Source: JBCDBW01 sp039182965
GTDB lineage: Bacteria; Verrucomicrobiota; Verrucomicrobiia; Verrucomicrobiales; DEV007
NCBI GenBank assembly: GCA_039182965.1
Contig: JBCDBW010000003.1
Coordinates: 1-64,000, forward strand
Direction: 5' to 3'
Length of the DNA: 64,000 nt
Shown: positions 15,938 to 24,970 of the stretch, one piece after another
Layout of the letters: every line of letters begins with the position of its first letter
Position numbering within the stretch: position 1 is the first letter of the stretch
The notes under the pieces: model-generated
What the model was told of the DNA's origin: nothing
What the model saw: the letters and a program-made list of their open reading frames with translations, nothing else
Database searches by the model: none
Program-made: the position numbers and the translations under genes

Positions 15938-17314
15938 TCACTCAGCGCGAGAGGTGTCTGAAGAAAATGCCGGCTCGATACGCTTCCCACGATGATAGAT
16001 AGCCTCGAGTTTCGTCGTGTTTCGGATGTCGTCCAAAGGATTGGCGCGCAGCAAGAGAAAGTTTGCCAATTTACCTTTCGCAAGCGTTCCCCGATTCTCT
16101 TCATCTCCTAACACTTTAGCAGCGTTGCCGGTGGCTGTCTGGATGGCCTGCATAGGTGTAAGACCTGCTTCAACCAGCAACTGCAACTCACGATGCTCCG
16201 CCCACCCCGGTATCCGATAGGGATTCGCACCGGAATCCGTTCCAAAGCCCACAAGGATCCCAGCGTCATACACCAATTTCACGTTCTCCAAAGCCTGCGC
16301 AAGCGCCGCCCGATGCTTTGCGGTAAAGGGGTTCTCAAGCGTCCGCGATCCAAAAGCTGGAGTAAGCCACTTTTGCCGTAACGCCTCCGAAACCGACGCC
16401 CGAAATGCCGGAGTATCCATCCAAACTGGATGCTCTGAATAAATGAACTGCGACTCATCCAAAGTCAACGTCGGAACATAGGCCACACCATCGCGCTTCA
16501 TGAGCGCGAGCAGTTCCTCATCCACTGCCTGGTCACGCACGCTATGGGCCAGAAAATCCACCCCGTTTTGCGTCAACGATTTGGCATCTCGCAAATAAAA
16601 AACATGCGATGCCACCGGGATCCCATGCCGGTCGGCCTCTTCAATAATCGCCGCATAAACATCCGTTGCCATCTCCGGCGGCTTAGTGCCAAAGAAGTTG
16701 TCGACCCAAATCTTTATGAAATCCGGATGGCGCGCCGCCATCTCCCGAACCATTCTCGAGGCTTCCTCAGCCGATCGCGGCCTCAACACCTGACTGGTCC
16801 CCAAGGGCACCGGCGGCACGGCGTTATAGACCCCGAGACCACGATCTGCAGTAAAAACTTCGGCCCCACCCAAGACGCCCCGCCGCTGTTTGTCCCGGAG
16901 CTCATAAAGAAGATCCTTGCTCATCCCTAGCACAGCCACCGTCAATACCCCGTACCCCTCAAATTGCCTCAGCTCCGCGTTGATGACCTCTGGCGTGAAG
17001 TTTTCCGGCGATACCGTTCCACCCTTTACAATCCCGACATGACTGTGGTTGCTGATCAACCCTGGCATCACCGCACCTCCCTCCAAATCAACCACTTCAG
17101 CCCCCTCTCGCTCCAGCCAAGGCGCGGAATCGATCACCCCCACTGCAACAATGCGTTCTCCATCGACGACCATGGCTGCGCCCTCAACCGGTTCGTCAGA
17201 GACCCCATCGATCAGCCAGAAGTTTTCAAAAACCGTAACCGCCCAGCCCTCAATCGTTAAACCCCAGACAAAAAGGGCCGCAACAAGAGACGGAAATTTC
17301 CCAATGAAAGACAT
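15938..17314 (-). CDS. Exported amidohydrolase, imidazolonepropionase-like
   Basis: Metal-dependent hydrolase of the amidohydrolase superfamily, 458 residues, with a probable signal peptide (residues 1-25). The HxH metal motif lies in SNHSHVG. A further His (VASHVFY) and HSVRD provide later ligands, and GTDSGANPY holds the catalytic Asp. The C-terminal AIQTATGNAAKVLG and GTLAKGKLANFLLL are typical of this superfamily. The substrate is unknown. It is divergently transcribed from sodN, with a 115-base shared upstream region. Confidence 0.82.
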   Translation of the reverse strand: MSFIGKFPSLVAALFVWGLTIEGWAVTVFENFWLIDGVSDEPVEGAAMVVDGERIVAVGVIDSAPWLEREGAEVVDLEGGAVMPGLISNHSHVGIVKGGTVSPENFTPEVINAELRQFEGYGVLTVAVLGMSKDLLYELRDKQRRGVLGGAEVFTADRGLGVYNAVPPVPLGTSQVLRPRSAEEASRMVREMAARHPDFIKIWVDNFFGTKPPEMATDVYAAIIEEADRHGIPVASHVFYLRDAKSLTQNGVDFLAHSVRDQAVDEELLALMKRDGVAYVPTLTLDESQFIYSEHPVWMDTPAFRASVSEALRQKWLTPAFGSRTLENPFTAKHRAALAQALENVKLVYDAGILVGFGTDSGANPYRIPGWAEHRELQLLVEAGLTPMQAIQTATGNAAKVLGDEENRGTLAKGKLANFLLLRANPLDDIRNTTKLEAIYHRGKRIEPAFSSDTSRAE

Positions 17315-17393
17315 TAAACAATTGGTAAGTGCCTCACCATCTACTCTCCCAGTTTGATTGCTCTACGGCTCCTTGTCGATCTGCAATCGCGAC

Positions 17394-17429
17394 GTGACAA
17401 AACCACAAACTCAGACGTAACTTTGTCAC
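17394..17429. promoter_or_regulatory. Perfect 8-bp inverted repeat abutting the sodN start
   Basis: GTGACAAA (17394-17401) and TTTGTCAC (17422-17429) are perfect reverse complements separated by 20 bases. The second arm ends at the base before the sodN ATG. The layout resembles long-spaced operators such as those of NikR, but the sequence is not the known NikR or Nur consensus. In RNA it could also fold as an 8-bp hairpin that occludes the start codon. Either way it is placed to control sodN, possibly in response to nickel. Confidence 0.45.
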
Positions 17430-17888
17430 ATGAAAATACTATCCCTCACCCCACTGTTGCTGCTTGCCGCAATCACTTCCGCCTGGTCGCATTGCCAAGT
17501 TCCGTGCGGCATTTTCCATGATGACTTGCGATTCCACATGATGCTCGAAGATCAGGAAACCGTCGCCAAGGCCGGAACCTTGGTAAGAGAACTCGCCGGG
17601 AAAACCGATGCAGAATCCATAAACCAGTCCACTCGTTGGATCATAAATAAAGAATCGCACGCCCAAAACATACAGGACACAATCGCCGAATACTTCCTCG
17701 CCCAGCGGATCAAATCCGACGCCGAAAACTATGACGAACTTCTCAAGGCCGCCCATGCAGTAACCGTCGCAGCCATGAAGACCAAGCAAACAGTCGACAC
17801 CGAACAGGCGGACACCCTCAAAAATGCCATTCTCGCTCTCTACAAGGCTTACATGGGCAAGGAATACAGCGCCGAGCATACCCATTAG
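17430..17888 (+). CDS. sodN: Nickel superoxide dismutase, exported
   Basis: Ni-SOD precursor of 152 residues. A Sec-type signal peptide (1-20, ending SAWS) is followed directly by the nickel hook HCQVPCGIF. Cleavage after Ser20 would expose His1 with Cys2 and Cys6, the Ni ligands. Compared with the Streptomyces hook HCDLPCGVY, position 3 is Gln instead of Asp and position 9 is Phe instead of Tyr. The rest is helical, as expected of the four-helix Ni-SOD bundle. Most studied Ni-SODs need the SodX peptidase; no sodX is adjacent. The C-terminus ends in EHTH. The enzyme would remove superoxide in the periplasm. Confidence 0.9.
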   Translation: MKILSLTPLLLLAAITSAWSHCQVPCGIFHDDLRFHMMLEDQETVAKAGTLVRELAGKTDAESINQSTRWIINKESHAQNIQDTIAEYFLAQRIKSDAENYDELLKAAHAVTVAAMKTKQTVDTEQADTLKNAILALYKAYMGKEYSAEHTH

Positions 17889-18538
17889 AGACTCCAAAAA
17901 CTCAAAAGAAATGGAAAAATAGTCGCGCCGCGTTCGCTAATCCTGGGTCGCAACCCGCCTTCTATTCCTCGCCATCGCTAGCACTACCCCCCGGCCCATC
18001 TCAAGTTCGTTTCGCGCACGGAAAATATGTCCTCATTCGAAAGGGCGAATCCCAAAAACAGGCTACGATTAGACCGCATAGGGGGCGTTACTTGTTGCAC
18101 TATCAGGGTAACATCCAACATGCAAGTCTCGCATGAATAGGGAGTTATACACCCCATTCCGCCCGCAAGCTGAGCCCAATCGTCAAGGCAGACGTAAGTC
18201 TTCCCATTACCACCAATAAACAAGCCGCTCTCTCACCGGACGATGTTCGCGACCGCCTCACGTTCAACTCCGGCTCCGGAAAAAACGCCCTCGGTATCTG
18301 CGACATAGCCAACCCAACGTTCCACCTTGCCCCAAGGCTTCATGGTCAACGCAGTTGACACTCATGAATTGCAAATACAACGAACTCAGCGGTTCCTGTT
18401 CCGCCGACAGCGTTCGGAGCAATACCTCACTTCTTCCCAACAGCGTGCCCACTTGCGCCGCCAGCTAAATGGCCGGCCGCAGCGACAACAAATGTTCGAA
18501 GGCAGATAAGCTGACATATCGTTCGTAACCCAATACGC
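17889..18538. other. Gene-free interval with possible decayed coding sequence
   Basis: 650 bases between sodN and the photolyase with no supported gene. Short frames exist on both strands, none longer than 80 codons with a credible composition. The codon periodicity seen elsewhere is weak, so the stretch may be a decayed gene. No RNA gene or repeat was recognised. Confidence 0.45.
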
Positions 18539-20044
18539 ATGACAACCGTTGTTTGGTTCAAACGAGACCTGCGGGTCAGCGATCATACGGCCTTGGCCGC
18601 CGCTGCCGATCGCGCACCCTCTCCGCTTGTTTGCCTGTTCGTATACGAAGACGAGTTGATCGACAGTCCCGAATTCACCGCCGGACATCTCGGCTTCATT
18701 AATGAATCGCTCAGGGAACTCTCCGCAAATCTTGAATCCCTGGGAAATCGATTGGTGCTCCGACGTGGGAGGATGCCCGATGTTCTCGAGAACCTGCATG
18801 GTGAGTTTCCCTTCAAGACTCTGCTCAGCCACGAAGAAACCGGCAACCGCATCACCTACGATCGCGATCGTCACGTATCCAAATGGTGCCGACACCGTGG
18901 CGTGGATTGGACAGAGTTCCCCCAAAATGGAGTCGTGCGCCGACTTCGTTCGCGGGACGGATGGTCCGCTCGTTGGAAGAAAACCATGAGCGCCCCGCTC
19001 GTCGACGCCCCGAAACGGTTGGGACCGTGCCCACTCGCCAATTCCGGGTCGATCCTTGGCGCCGAGGCATTTCATCTGGAGCCTTCGACCATGACCAATC
19101 GTCAAAAGGGAGGCGAATTAAAGGGCATTGAGACACTTCAGAGTTTTCTCGCCTACCGAGGCATAAACTACCGGAAAGATATGTCCTCACCCCTCGAAGG
19201 CTGGGAAAGCTGTTCCCGTATCAGTCCCCACCTCGCATGGGGCACCCTGTCGATTCGAACCGCCTATCATGCCCATCAACAGCGCTTGAGCGACCTCCGA
19301 GAACTCAAGAACGAAGGTAAAAAAGTCGAGCCCGGTTGGTTTGGTTCACTCCAGTCTTTCGGCGGGCGCCTGCGCTGGCATTGTCACTTCATGCAAAAGC
19401 TCGAGGACCAACCATCGATCGAATTCGAAAACTTTGTCCGGGCATACGATGGCCTGCGCGAAAACGACTTCCAAGAAAATCACTTCGAAGCCTGGTGCCA
19501 AGGCCAAACCGGATACCCAATGGTCGATGCCTGCATGCGTGCCCTTCACCAGACCGGCTGGATCAATTTCCGGATGCGCGCCATGATGGTTTCTTTCTCC
19601 TCATACCACCTATGGCTGCATTGGCGCCGGCCCGCCGTGTATCTCGCGGGACGCTTCCTCGACTTTGAACCCGGAATCCACTTCAGCCAATTCCAAATGC
19701 AGTCGGGAATGACTGGAATCAATACGATCCGAATCTACTCCCCCATCAAACAGGTGGCCGACCAAGACCCCGATGGCGTCTTTATCCGGCGCTGGCTGCC
19801 GGAACTAGCCGAGGTCCCCAAAGTCTACCTCGCAGAACCTCACAAAATGCCAAGGGCCGCTCAGGAAAAGGCTGGATGCCGCATTAGGCAGGACTATCCG
19901 GCACCTATCGTCGATCACAAGCTGGCCTACGGCGAAGCAAAACGCCGGATGTTCCGAGCAAAGGGGCAAGCGGAAGCGAAGTCAGAGGCCAAACGCGTCT
20001 ACAAGAAACACGGTAGCCGAAGACGTCCTATCTCCAAGAGGTAA
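18539..20044 (+). CDS. phr: Deoxyribodipyrimidine photolyase / cryptochrome
   Basis: Flavoprotein of 501 residues with the normal order. The N-terminal antenna domain begins VVWFKRDLRVSDH. The FAD domain includes GWESCSRISPHLAWGTLS, WCQGQTGYPMVDACMRALHQTGWINFRMRAM, and LDFEPGIHFSQFQMQSGMTGINTIRIYSPIKQ. The last segment is typical of the cyanobacterial-type photolyase/cryptochrome group. The C-terminus is Lys/Arg-rich. Light-driven repair of pyrimidine dimers is the likely role, although some relatives are photoreceptors. It converges on the flavoprotein gene at 20071. Confidence 0.88.
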   Translation: MTTVVWFKRDLRVSDHTALAAAADRAPSPLVCLFVYEDELIDSPEFTAGHLGFINESLRELSANLESLGNRLVLRRGRMPDVLENLHGEFPFKTLLSHEETGNRITYDRDRHVSKWCRHRGVDWTEFPQNGVVRRLRSRDGWSARWKKTMSAPLVDAPKRLGPCPLANSGSILGAEAFHLEPSTMTNRQKGGELKGIETLQSFLAYRGINYRKDMSSPLEGWESCSRISPHLAWGTLSIRTAYHAHQQRLSDLRELKNEGKKVEPGWFGSLQSFGGRLRWHCHFMQKLEDQPSIEFENFVRAYDGLRENDFQENHFEAWCQGQTGYPMVDACMRALHQTGWINFRMRAMMVSFSSYHLWLHWRRPAVYLAGRFLDFEPGIHFSQFQMQSGMTGINTIRIYSPIKQVADQDPDGVFIRRWLPELAEVPKVYLAEPHKMPRAAQEKAGCRIRQDYPAPIVDHKLAYGEAKRRMFRAKGQAEAKSEAKRVYKKHGSRRRPISKR

Positions 20045-20070
20045 GCGAGCCCTACACAGATAGCTCCGCA

Positions 20071-21042
20071 TTAAGACTCTCCGATAAGCAAACCCGCAGC
20101 CGCCAATCCAGACAACGCCGCACCTTCAACACGGCCACCCGCAATCCCATCACCAGCTATTGCCAGGCCAAGCTCTCGATCCACAAACGCTTCGTCGCCG
20201 CCAAATGAAGTCATGGGCTGACTGTATCCCCACCGGTGACCGTGCGCGGACAAAATCTGCGCCTTCAACAAAGGAGCCGCTGCGTCCAACAGTGGAGGAA
20301 GGCGATCAACATCAGGAGAATCCCAATGCTCCTCGGCAAACGCCGCCGTGCTGTGAATCGTCACCGATGGAACCGCCGGTGAAATGCCCTTCCGCTGGTT
20401 GTCCGCAAGCCATTGGATCGGCTCTCCCTCACTGATCTTTAGACTTCCACCGTGCGTCGTCAGGGCGCTGGGACCATCGAGAATTGCCAAAGCCGCAATA
20501 CACTTGTGAAACCGAATCGCTTCCAAACGAGCGCGCGCACCCGGCTCAATGACAACAACACCCGCATCAAGCAACTGCAACGATTGCGGCACCGGCGCGG
20601 TGAGCACCACGCAACGCGCACTCAGCGTCTCACCGCTATCGCAGTCAATCTCCCAGCCATCGTCTGTCCGACGCAAACTCCTCACCAACGTCTCCCGGAG
20701 AACTCCCACCTCGAGCTCACCAGCCAAATGCTTGGCCACTGCCGTCATCGAAGGAGCCCCACGGTAATGGACCCCCGTGTCTCCGAATTCATACCAAGGC
20801 ACAACCAAACCCAATGAAATCCACTCGTCCACAAACGCGCGAAACCGGGAGTCCCGAACCGTAAAAAACTGCGCTCCATGATCAAACACCGCCCCATCCC
20901 GACGTCGCGTCGCCATCCGCCCGCCAACACCGCGGCCCTTTTCAACAACACACACCCGTTGCCCCGCCGCTCGCAACTTAGTCGCTGCCATCAGCCCAGA
21001 GATGCCTGCTCCGACAACGATGCTATCTAAGGTTGAATCCAT
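20071..21042 (-). CDS. FAD/NAD(P)-dependent oxidoreductase, renalase-like
   Basis: 323-residue flavin monooxygenase-like protein. The N-terminal FAD loop VGAGISGLMAA is followed by VVEKGRGVGGRMATRR and GAQFFTVRD, the hallmark of bacterial renalase-like amine oxidoreductases. These oxidise aberrant dihydronicotinamide isomers or are uncharacterised. The C-terminal GDGIAGGRVEGAALSG closes the FAD site. It is often found near photolyase genes, as here, but a functional link is not established by this sequence. Confidence 0.8.
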   Translation of the reverse strand: MDSTLDSIVVGAGISGLMAATKLRAAGQRVCVVEKGRGVGGRMATRRRDGAVFDHGAQFFTVRDSRFRAFVDEWISLGLVVPWYEFGDTGVHYRGAPSMTAVAKHLAGELEVGVLRETLVRSLRRTDDGWEIDCDSGETLSARCVVLTAPVPQSLQLLDAGVVVIEPGARARLEAIRFHKCIAALAILDGPSALTTHGGSLKISEGEPIQWLADNQRKGISPAVPSVTIHSTAAFAEEHWDSPDVDRLPPLLDAAAPLLKAQILSAHGHRWGYSQPMTSFGGDEAFVDRELGLAIAGDGIAGGRVEGAALSGLAAAGLLIGES

Positions 21043-21189
21043 GCCTCACAATACGTCTCCTACACGACCACAGTCTCCAGCCCGTCAAATCGTCACGCTT
21101 CCCAACGACCAGCCTGCCACACCGCACTCCCACATCCCCCCCTCTCTCCAGTCACGCCAAAACCACGACCTGACTCGCCGCCCCCCAGT

Positions 21190-22071
21190 TCACCAAACGC
21201 GGCGACGACGCCACCAAACCCCCCCAAAAAACGCTGCCAGCACAAACACTGTTCCGGTAGGTTCCGGAATCTGACCAATCGAAAAGTTGTCGATATAGGC
21301 AGTGCCCGTCAACGCCTGAGAGGTCGGATCACCCGCCCCGGCAAGGGCAGCGATATCAGCGTCCGTTAGCGAAGTGAACGATGCTCCGTCGACGAACCCA
21401 ATATTTTCGACCAGAGGATTGCCATCGAAAAAGACGCTGTAAACAGCAGACCCAAAGTCGAACAAAATCCGATAACGATGCCATTGGTCATAGCTAAAGG
21501 ATGTTCCGGTCTCCACCAGAAATCCGGTTCCGGTCGCCTGATATAGAATGTCCTGAGTTGCCACGTCGATCAAAAGCGAACCCAGTAAAGCAATGGAGCC
21601 GCTGTCATCATACCCTTCCACACCAATCGCCGGCCCAAACCCACTTGGAATGTTCTGTGTTGGAACATACATGTCCCACTCCACATACACGAAAGGTGTG
21701 CCGGCACCGGGAACACCCGTCAAAGGAAAAACCGCCCAGCGATCATCTGAGTTCGCCGCCCGATCAACCCGCAAGGCTTGGCTGCCGCCACCAGGAGCGA
21801 AAATCGAATTCTGCACCACCGCCGTCCCCGAGCCCCCACCGAAAGTAAGCCAGTTTTGCGTGCTCGCTCCATTGTTCAATTCAGCCGGCTGACCCACAAT
21901 CGTCCCGAGGGTATTGAGCGGGGATTCAAATCCTTCCGTATCAAGCACTGTATTGGCGCCCAAAGCCTTGGGTGCCGAGACGGTCACAAAGAGTATCACC
22001 AAACCGACTAACCCCACAGAAATACCAGCAGTCGTCAAACGAATCCTCCGTTTGCAAAGTCGCTTTTGCAT
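21190..22071 (-). CDS. PEP-CTERM sorted extracellular protein
   Basis: 293-residue secreted protein. The N-terminus is basic and followed by a signal segment (about 16-39). The middle is a beta-rich, Gly/Thr/Asp-rich domain like the concanavalin-type folds of exopolysaccharide-associated proteins. The end is IPEPTGTVFVLAAFFGGVWWRRRR: the Pro-Glu-Pro motif, a membrane helix and an Arg cluster, which together are the PEP-CTERM signal. It should be cut by an exosortase, so the genome is expected to encode EpsH. No exosortase is in the window. Confidence 0.85.
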   Translation of the reverse strand: MQKRLCKRRIRLTTAGISVGLVGLVILFVTVSAPKALGANTVLDTEGFESPLNTLGTIVGQPAELNNGASTQNWLTFGGGSGTAVVQNSIFAPGGGSQALRVDRAANSDDRWAVFPLTGVPGAGTPFVYVEWDMYVPTQNIPSGFGPAIGVEGYDDSGSIALLGSLLIDVATQDILYQATGTGFLVETGTSFSYDQWHRYRILFDFGSAVYSVFFDGNPLVENIGFVDGASFTSLTDADIAALAGAGDPTSQALTGTAYIDNFSIGQIPEPTGTVFVLAAFFGGVWWRRRRVW

Positions 22072-22271
22072 GCCACTGTCCTAACGGATTCCCTCTCAAA
22101 TGTCAATCGCAAAGCCCTCCGAGGACTGATCAACCGTCAAAAAAACCTAAGGCCATCACTACTAGGAAGTCTCGGCCTCGAAAATCACAACAAGTCGCCG
22201 GGACAGGCTCGCGGCCTATCTTTCTTGGGAGTTCACCTTGATCCTCACTCCATCATACCCCAACCTCCGGC

Positions 22272-22853
22272 ATGGATGAGTTTGTTCCTGTAACCGGTCG
22301 CCTCGGTCAATTGCTCGTCGATCAAACCGAAGGACTTCCCCACCTCGAATTTTCTATTGAGGTAGAGTTCGCCGAAGGAGAGTTCGATGACGAAACGGGC
22401 TCGCCCTTTCTGCGCATCAGCCACCTGCGCCCAGCCCATTGCAACAGCTGGAAATCCATCAGCCGCCAAGCTTGGAAAGAATCATCAGAGAATACACCTT
22501 CGCAGCTGGACGCCGTAGTCCTCTTGTTCGGCATGCCGAACCCCGCCGAAATCCAAACACTCCAACTGGGTGAAATCCTCGGTACCGGAACGGTGCCAAC
22601 AGACCTGCAACTAGTCGCTGATTTCGAATCAGAGGCCTACCGCGATTCCCTTGATGCTGTCCCCATTACCCTCGAAGCGTTTCCTCTCTCCTTGGAACCA
22701 CTCCGCGTTTCGACGCGAATGGAAAAGCAATTTCGCGGCGATGACGCTGCCACCCGGGAAGCAGTCGCTTCCGTCGTCGATCTCGCTGAATATGGTCCGC
22801 TTGAAAAGATCCCAGGTGGCTATGGCTTTCCGCCAATCCTGCCATCCGCCTAA
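22272..22853 (+). CDS. Hypothetical protein, 193 aa
   Basis: No family recognised. The protein is acidic and soluble, without a signal peptide or membrane segment. It has alternating beta-like stretches (HLEFSIEVEFAEGEF) and a Pro-rich C-terminus (GYGFPPILPSA). It is divergent from the PEP-CTERM gene, with 200 bases between the starts. Composition and length support a real gene. Confidence 0.6.
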   Translation: MDEFVPVTGRLGQLLVDQTEGLPHLEFSIEVEFAEGEFDDETGSPFLRISHLRPAHCNSWKSISRQAWKESSENTPSQLDAVVLLFGMPNPAEIQTLQLGEILGTGTVPTDLQLVADFESEAYRDSLDAVPITLEAFPLSLEPLRVSTRMEKQFRGDDAATREAVASVVDLAEYGPLEKIPGGYGFPPILPSA

Positions 22854-22930
22854 GACGCCACCCGATTCCCACATTTTCTCGTGCCCTTCATCCCGTTCCA
22901 TGCGTTACTAACAAACGAAAGAAGTCTGAT

Positions 22931-23293
22931 ATGAAATCACTCACTTTTCTCACCTCCGCTCTCCTCATTCTTACAGGTCTCGTCGGATACTTCGGCTACG
23001 AGTTGATCGGTGCTACGAAGAAATCCTTCACCTCTCTGATTCCGTCGTTTATCGGAATCCTCATGCTCGTCGGTGCCCTCATCGCCAATAAAAAACACGC
23101 CCTGGGCATGCACATCTCCGTGACCTTCGCCTTGCTCGGTGCGCTCGCCGGCCTCGGTCGCCTTTTTTCAGGAGGTCCGCCGGACTTCTCTGCCGCATCT
23201 ACCAAGTTGATCTCGGTGATGACAGTGATCTGCGTGATCTACACCATCCTCGCGGTCCGCTCCTTCATCGCCGCCCGCCGCGCCCGATCCTGA
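22931..23293 (+). CDS. Small four-helix membrane protein
   Basis: 120 residues with four hydrophobic segments, at about 5-25, 37-52, 60-78 and 92-112, and a basic tail (ARRARS). The size, Gly-rich helices and topology are reminiscent of TMEM14-like or other small membrane proteins, but no specific family can be assigned. A purine-rich GAAAGAAG lies about 10 bases before the ATG, one of few Shine-Dalgarno-like sites in the window. It may be co-transcribed with the preceding unknown gene. Confidence 0.65.
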   Translation: MKSLTFLTSALLILTGLVGYFGYELIGATKKSFTSLIPSFIGILMLVGALIANKKHALGMHISVTFALLGALAGLGRLFSGGPPDFSAASTKLISVMTVICVIYTILAVRSFIAARRARS

Positions 23294-23325
23294 CAGACTG
23301 TTTCCTTGCCTTCGCAATCGTACGC

Positions 23326-24912
23326 TCACAGCGCTTCGACGATCAGTATCGAAGGTTGCCCGCGCCATGGCGACTCCAGACGTAACCACTTCACCATCGT
23401 TCGTGCCTCAGCCGGCGTATACTCACCCGTCAACGGGTCATACCATCGAACGCTCATCTCCTCGCCATAATAATCCTTGATGCTCGTCGTCACGCGCATG
23501 TTCCCTGCTGGTAGATACATGAGAATCGTCCCTTCGTCGTCAGTCAATGAGAAACCGGTCGTTGCCAGACGGCGGCCTGGTTTTAAGGTGCTGAAGTCGT
23601 ATTCCTTAAACAATCTGGCCATGTGCGCATAAAGGTCATACCGCGGCCGATCCTCCGCCGGTAACTCCTTCTGGTCCCAAATCACAACATTCCATGAGGT
23701 GTCCTGCCAGTAATGCGTGGAGTAAGCACCCGCAAAGACACACTGATAGTTGCGGTCCAAACAAACGACAGGGTCTTCATAAGAACCCCCGAAAACGTGA
23801 TAAGGCCCCTCCTCATATCCACCATGTTCGATGTTAAAGATGGGCTTGTTCGGAAAACGCTCAACGGTCTCCAACATGCGCTGATAAAGACCATTGACCC
23901 ACGTCTGGTACGAAATGAAGTCAACCGTCTCCGGATACTTCGCACAGTAAGAAAAAGAATGCACCGTCACCAATCGCTCATGCCCGTCCAGTTCCCGCAA
24001 ATCATCGATCCGCCGCACAATATATTCCATGTCGTTGTGCCCGTATCCCGTCGCTTCCTTGGAAATATCCCAAACGATATTTGGATAAGCCTGATACCTC
24101 GCCACGACATAGTCAAAATAACGCCGATCCGCAGGGCTATCCGCTGGTGGCCAGTTCACATTCTTATTCCAAACGTAAATCATGACATGCGCCGTCAGAT
24201 CGAGCTCGTTCATCAAACCAACAACCCGATCGAAATGATCGAAAAATGCCAGATTCAAGGTGTCATAGTCCGGCTCTTCATGAGTCCCGCCATAAGGCCA
24301 TTTCGAAGGTGCCGAAAAATCATATCGCTCAGGTAGATCCGGATCCTTCTCCCAGTTCACATCGTGAGCATAGACATTCATGACGACTTGATTGAATCCG
24401 TTGGCCTTGATGTCGCGCAATAAGACTTCCGTACGGCCGAGATCACCCGTCTCAAGATCGATCGCAAAGAGCCAATCCGCCTCAAACGCAATCACAAAAC
24501 AGGGTTCCCCATTGGCATAAGAAAAATGCTGCGGCCGATCCTCGGGTATCATGAGTGGCCCCAAAGTCGACGGCGAAGCTGCAGCAACTTCGACCTTCCA
24601 AACCTGTTCCACATCAGGCGCACTCACCGTCCACGTCCCCGCGTCCGGAAAACTCATGCGAAACGTATATCGATCATCTCCTGCATAATAGGCCGGCAGA
24701 CTGAACCTGCGCTCTCCAGGACCCGATATATCCGCGCGGGGAAGACGATCAAAAGGATTCGCGCCGGTCGGCGCCAATTCGATGGTGAACTCAACCACTT
24801 CCCACTGGTCCGCAGAACGATCCGCCGCCCACCCTCCGCCACGACACAACGTGAAAACACAAACCGACAAGAAACAGAGGAAGACGACTCGGCATGAATA
24901 GTAAGACATCAC
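23326..24912 (-). CDS. DUF5060/DUF4038 glycoside hydrolase, exported
   Basis: 528 residues with a signal peptide (1-29). An N-terminal beta domain (VVEFTIELAPTGANPFD to about 110) matches DUF5060. A TIM barrel of the DUF4038/apiosidase-like type (GH140-related) follows: PCFVIAFEADWLFAIDLE, HVMIYVWNKNVNWPPADS, YVVARYQAYPNIVWDISKEA and IFNIEHGGYE. The Glu in DISKEA and the Glu in NIEHGGYE are the likely acid/base and nucleophile. The C-terminal beta domain has GTILMYLPAGNMRV. A role in degrading plant or algal polysaccharide in the periplasm or outside is likely. Confidence 0.8.
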   Translation of the reverse strand: MMSYYSCRVVFLCFLSVCVFTLCRGGGWAADRSADQWEVVEFTIELAPTGANPFDRLPRADISGPGERRFSLPAYYAGDDRYTFRMSFPDAGTWTVSAPDVEQVWKVEVAAASPSTLGPLMIPEDRPQHFSYANGEPCFVIAFEADWLFAIDLETGDLGRTEVLLRDIKANGFNQVVMNVYAHDVNWEKDPDLPERYDFSAPSKWPYGGTHEEPDYDTLNLAFFDHFDRVVGLMNELDLTAHVMIYVWNKNVNWPPADSPADRRYFDYVVARYQAYPNIVWDISKEATGYGHNDMEYIVRRIDDLRELDGHERLVTVHSFSYCAKYPETVDFISYQTWVNGLYQRMLETVERFPNKPIFNIEHGGYEEGPYHVFGGSYEDPVVCLDRNYQCVFAGAYSTHYWQDTSWNVVIWDQKELPAEDRPRYDLYAHMARLFKEYDFSTLKPGRRLATTGFSLTDDEGTILMYLPAGNMRVTTSIKDYYGEEMSVRWYDPLTGEYTPAEARTMVKWLRLESPWRGQPSILIVEAL

Positions 24913-24970
24913 TCAGTGTCAGGCGACAAACCTCCGCCTGTCCATGAGAATATCGGAAAGCATACGCCAC

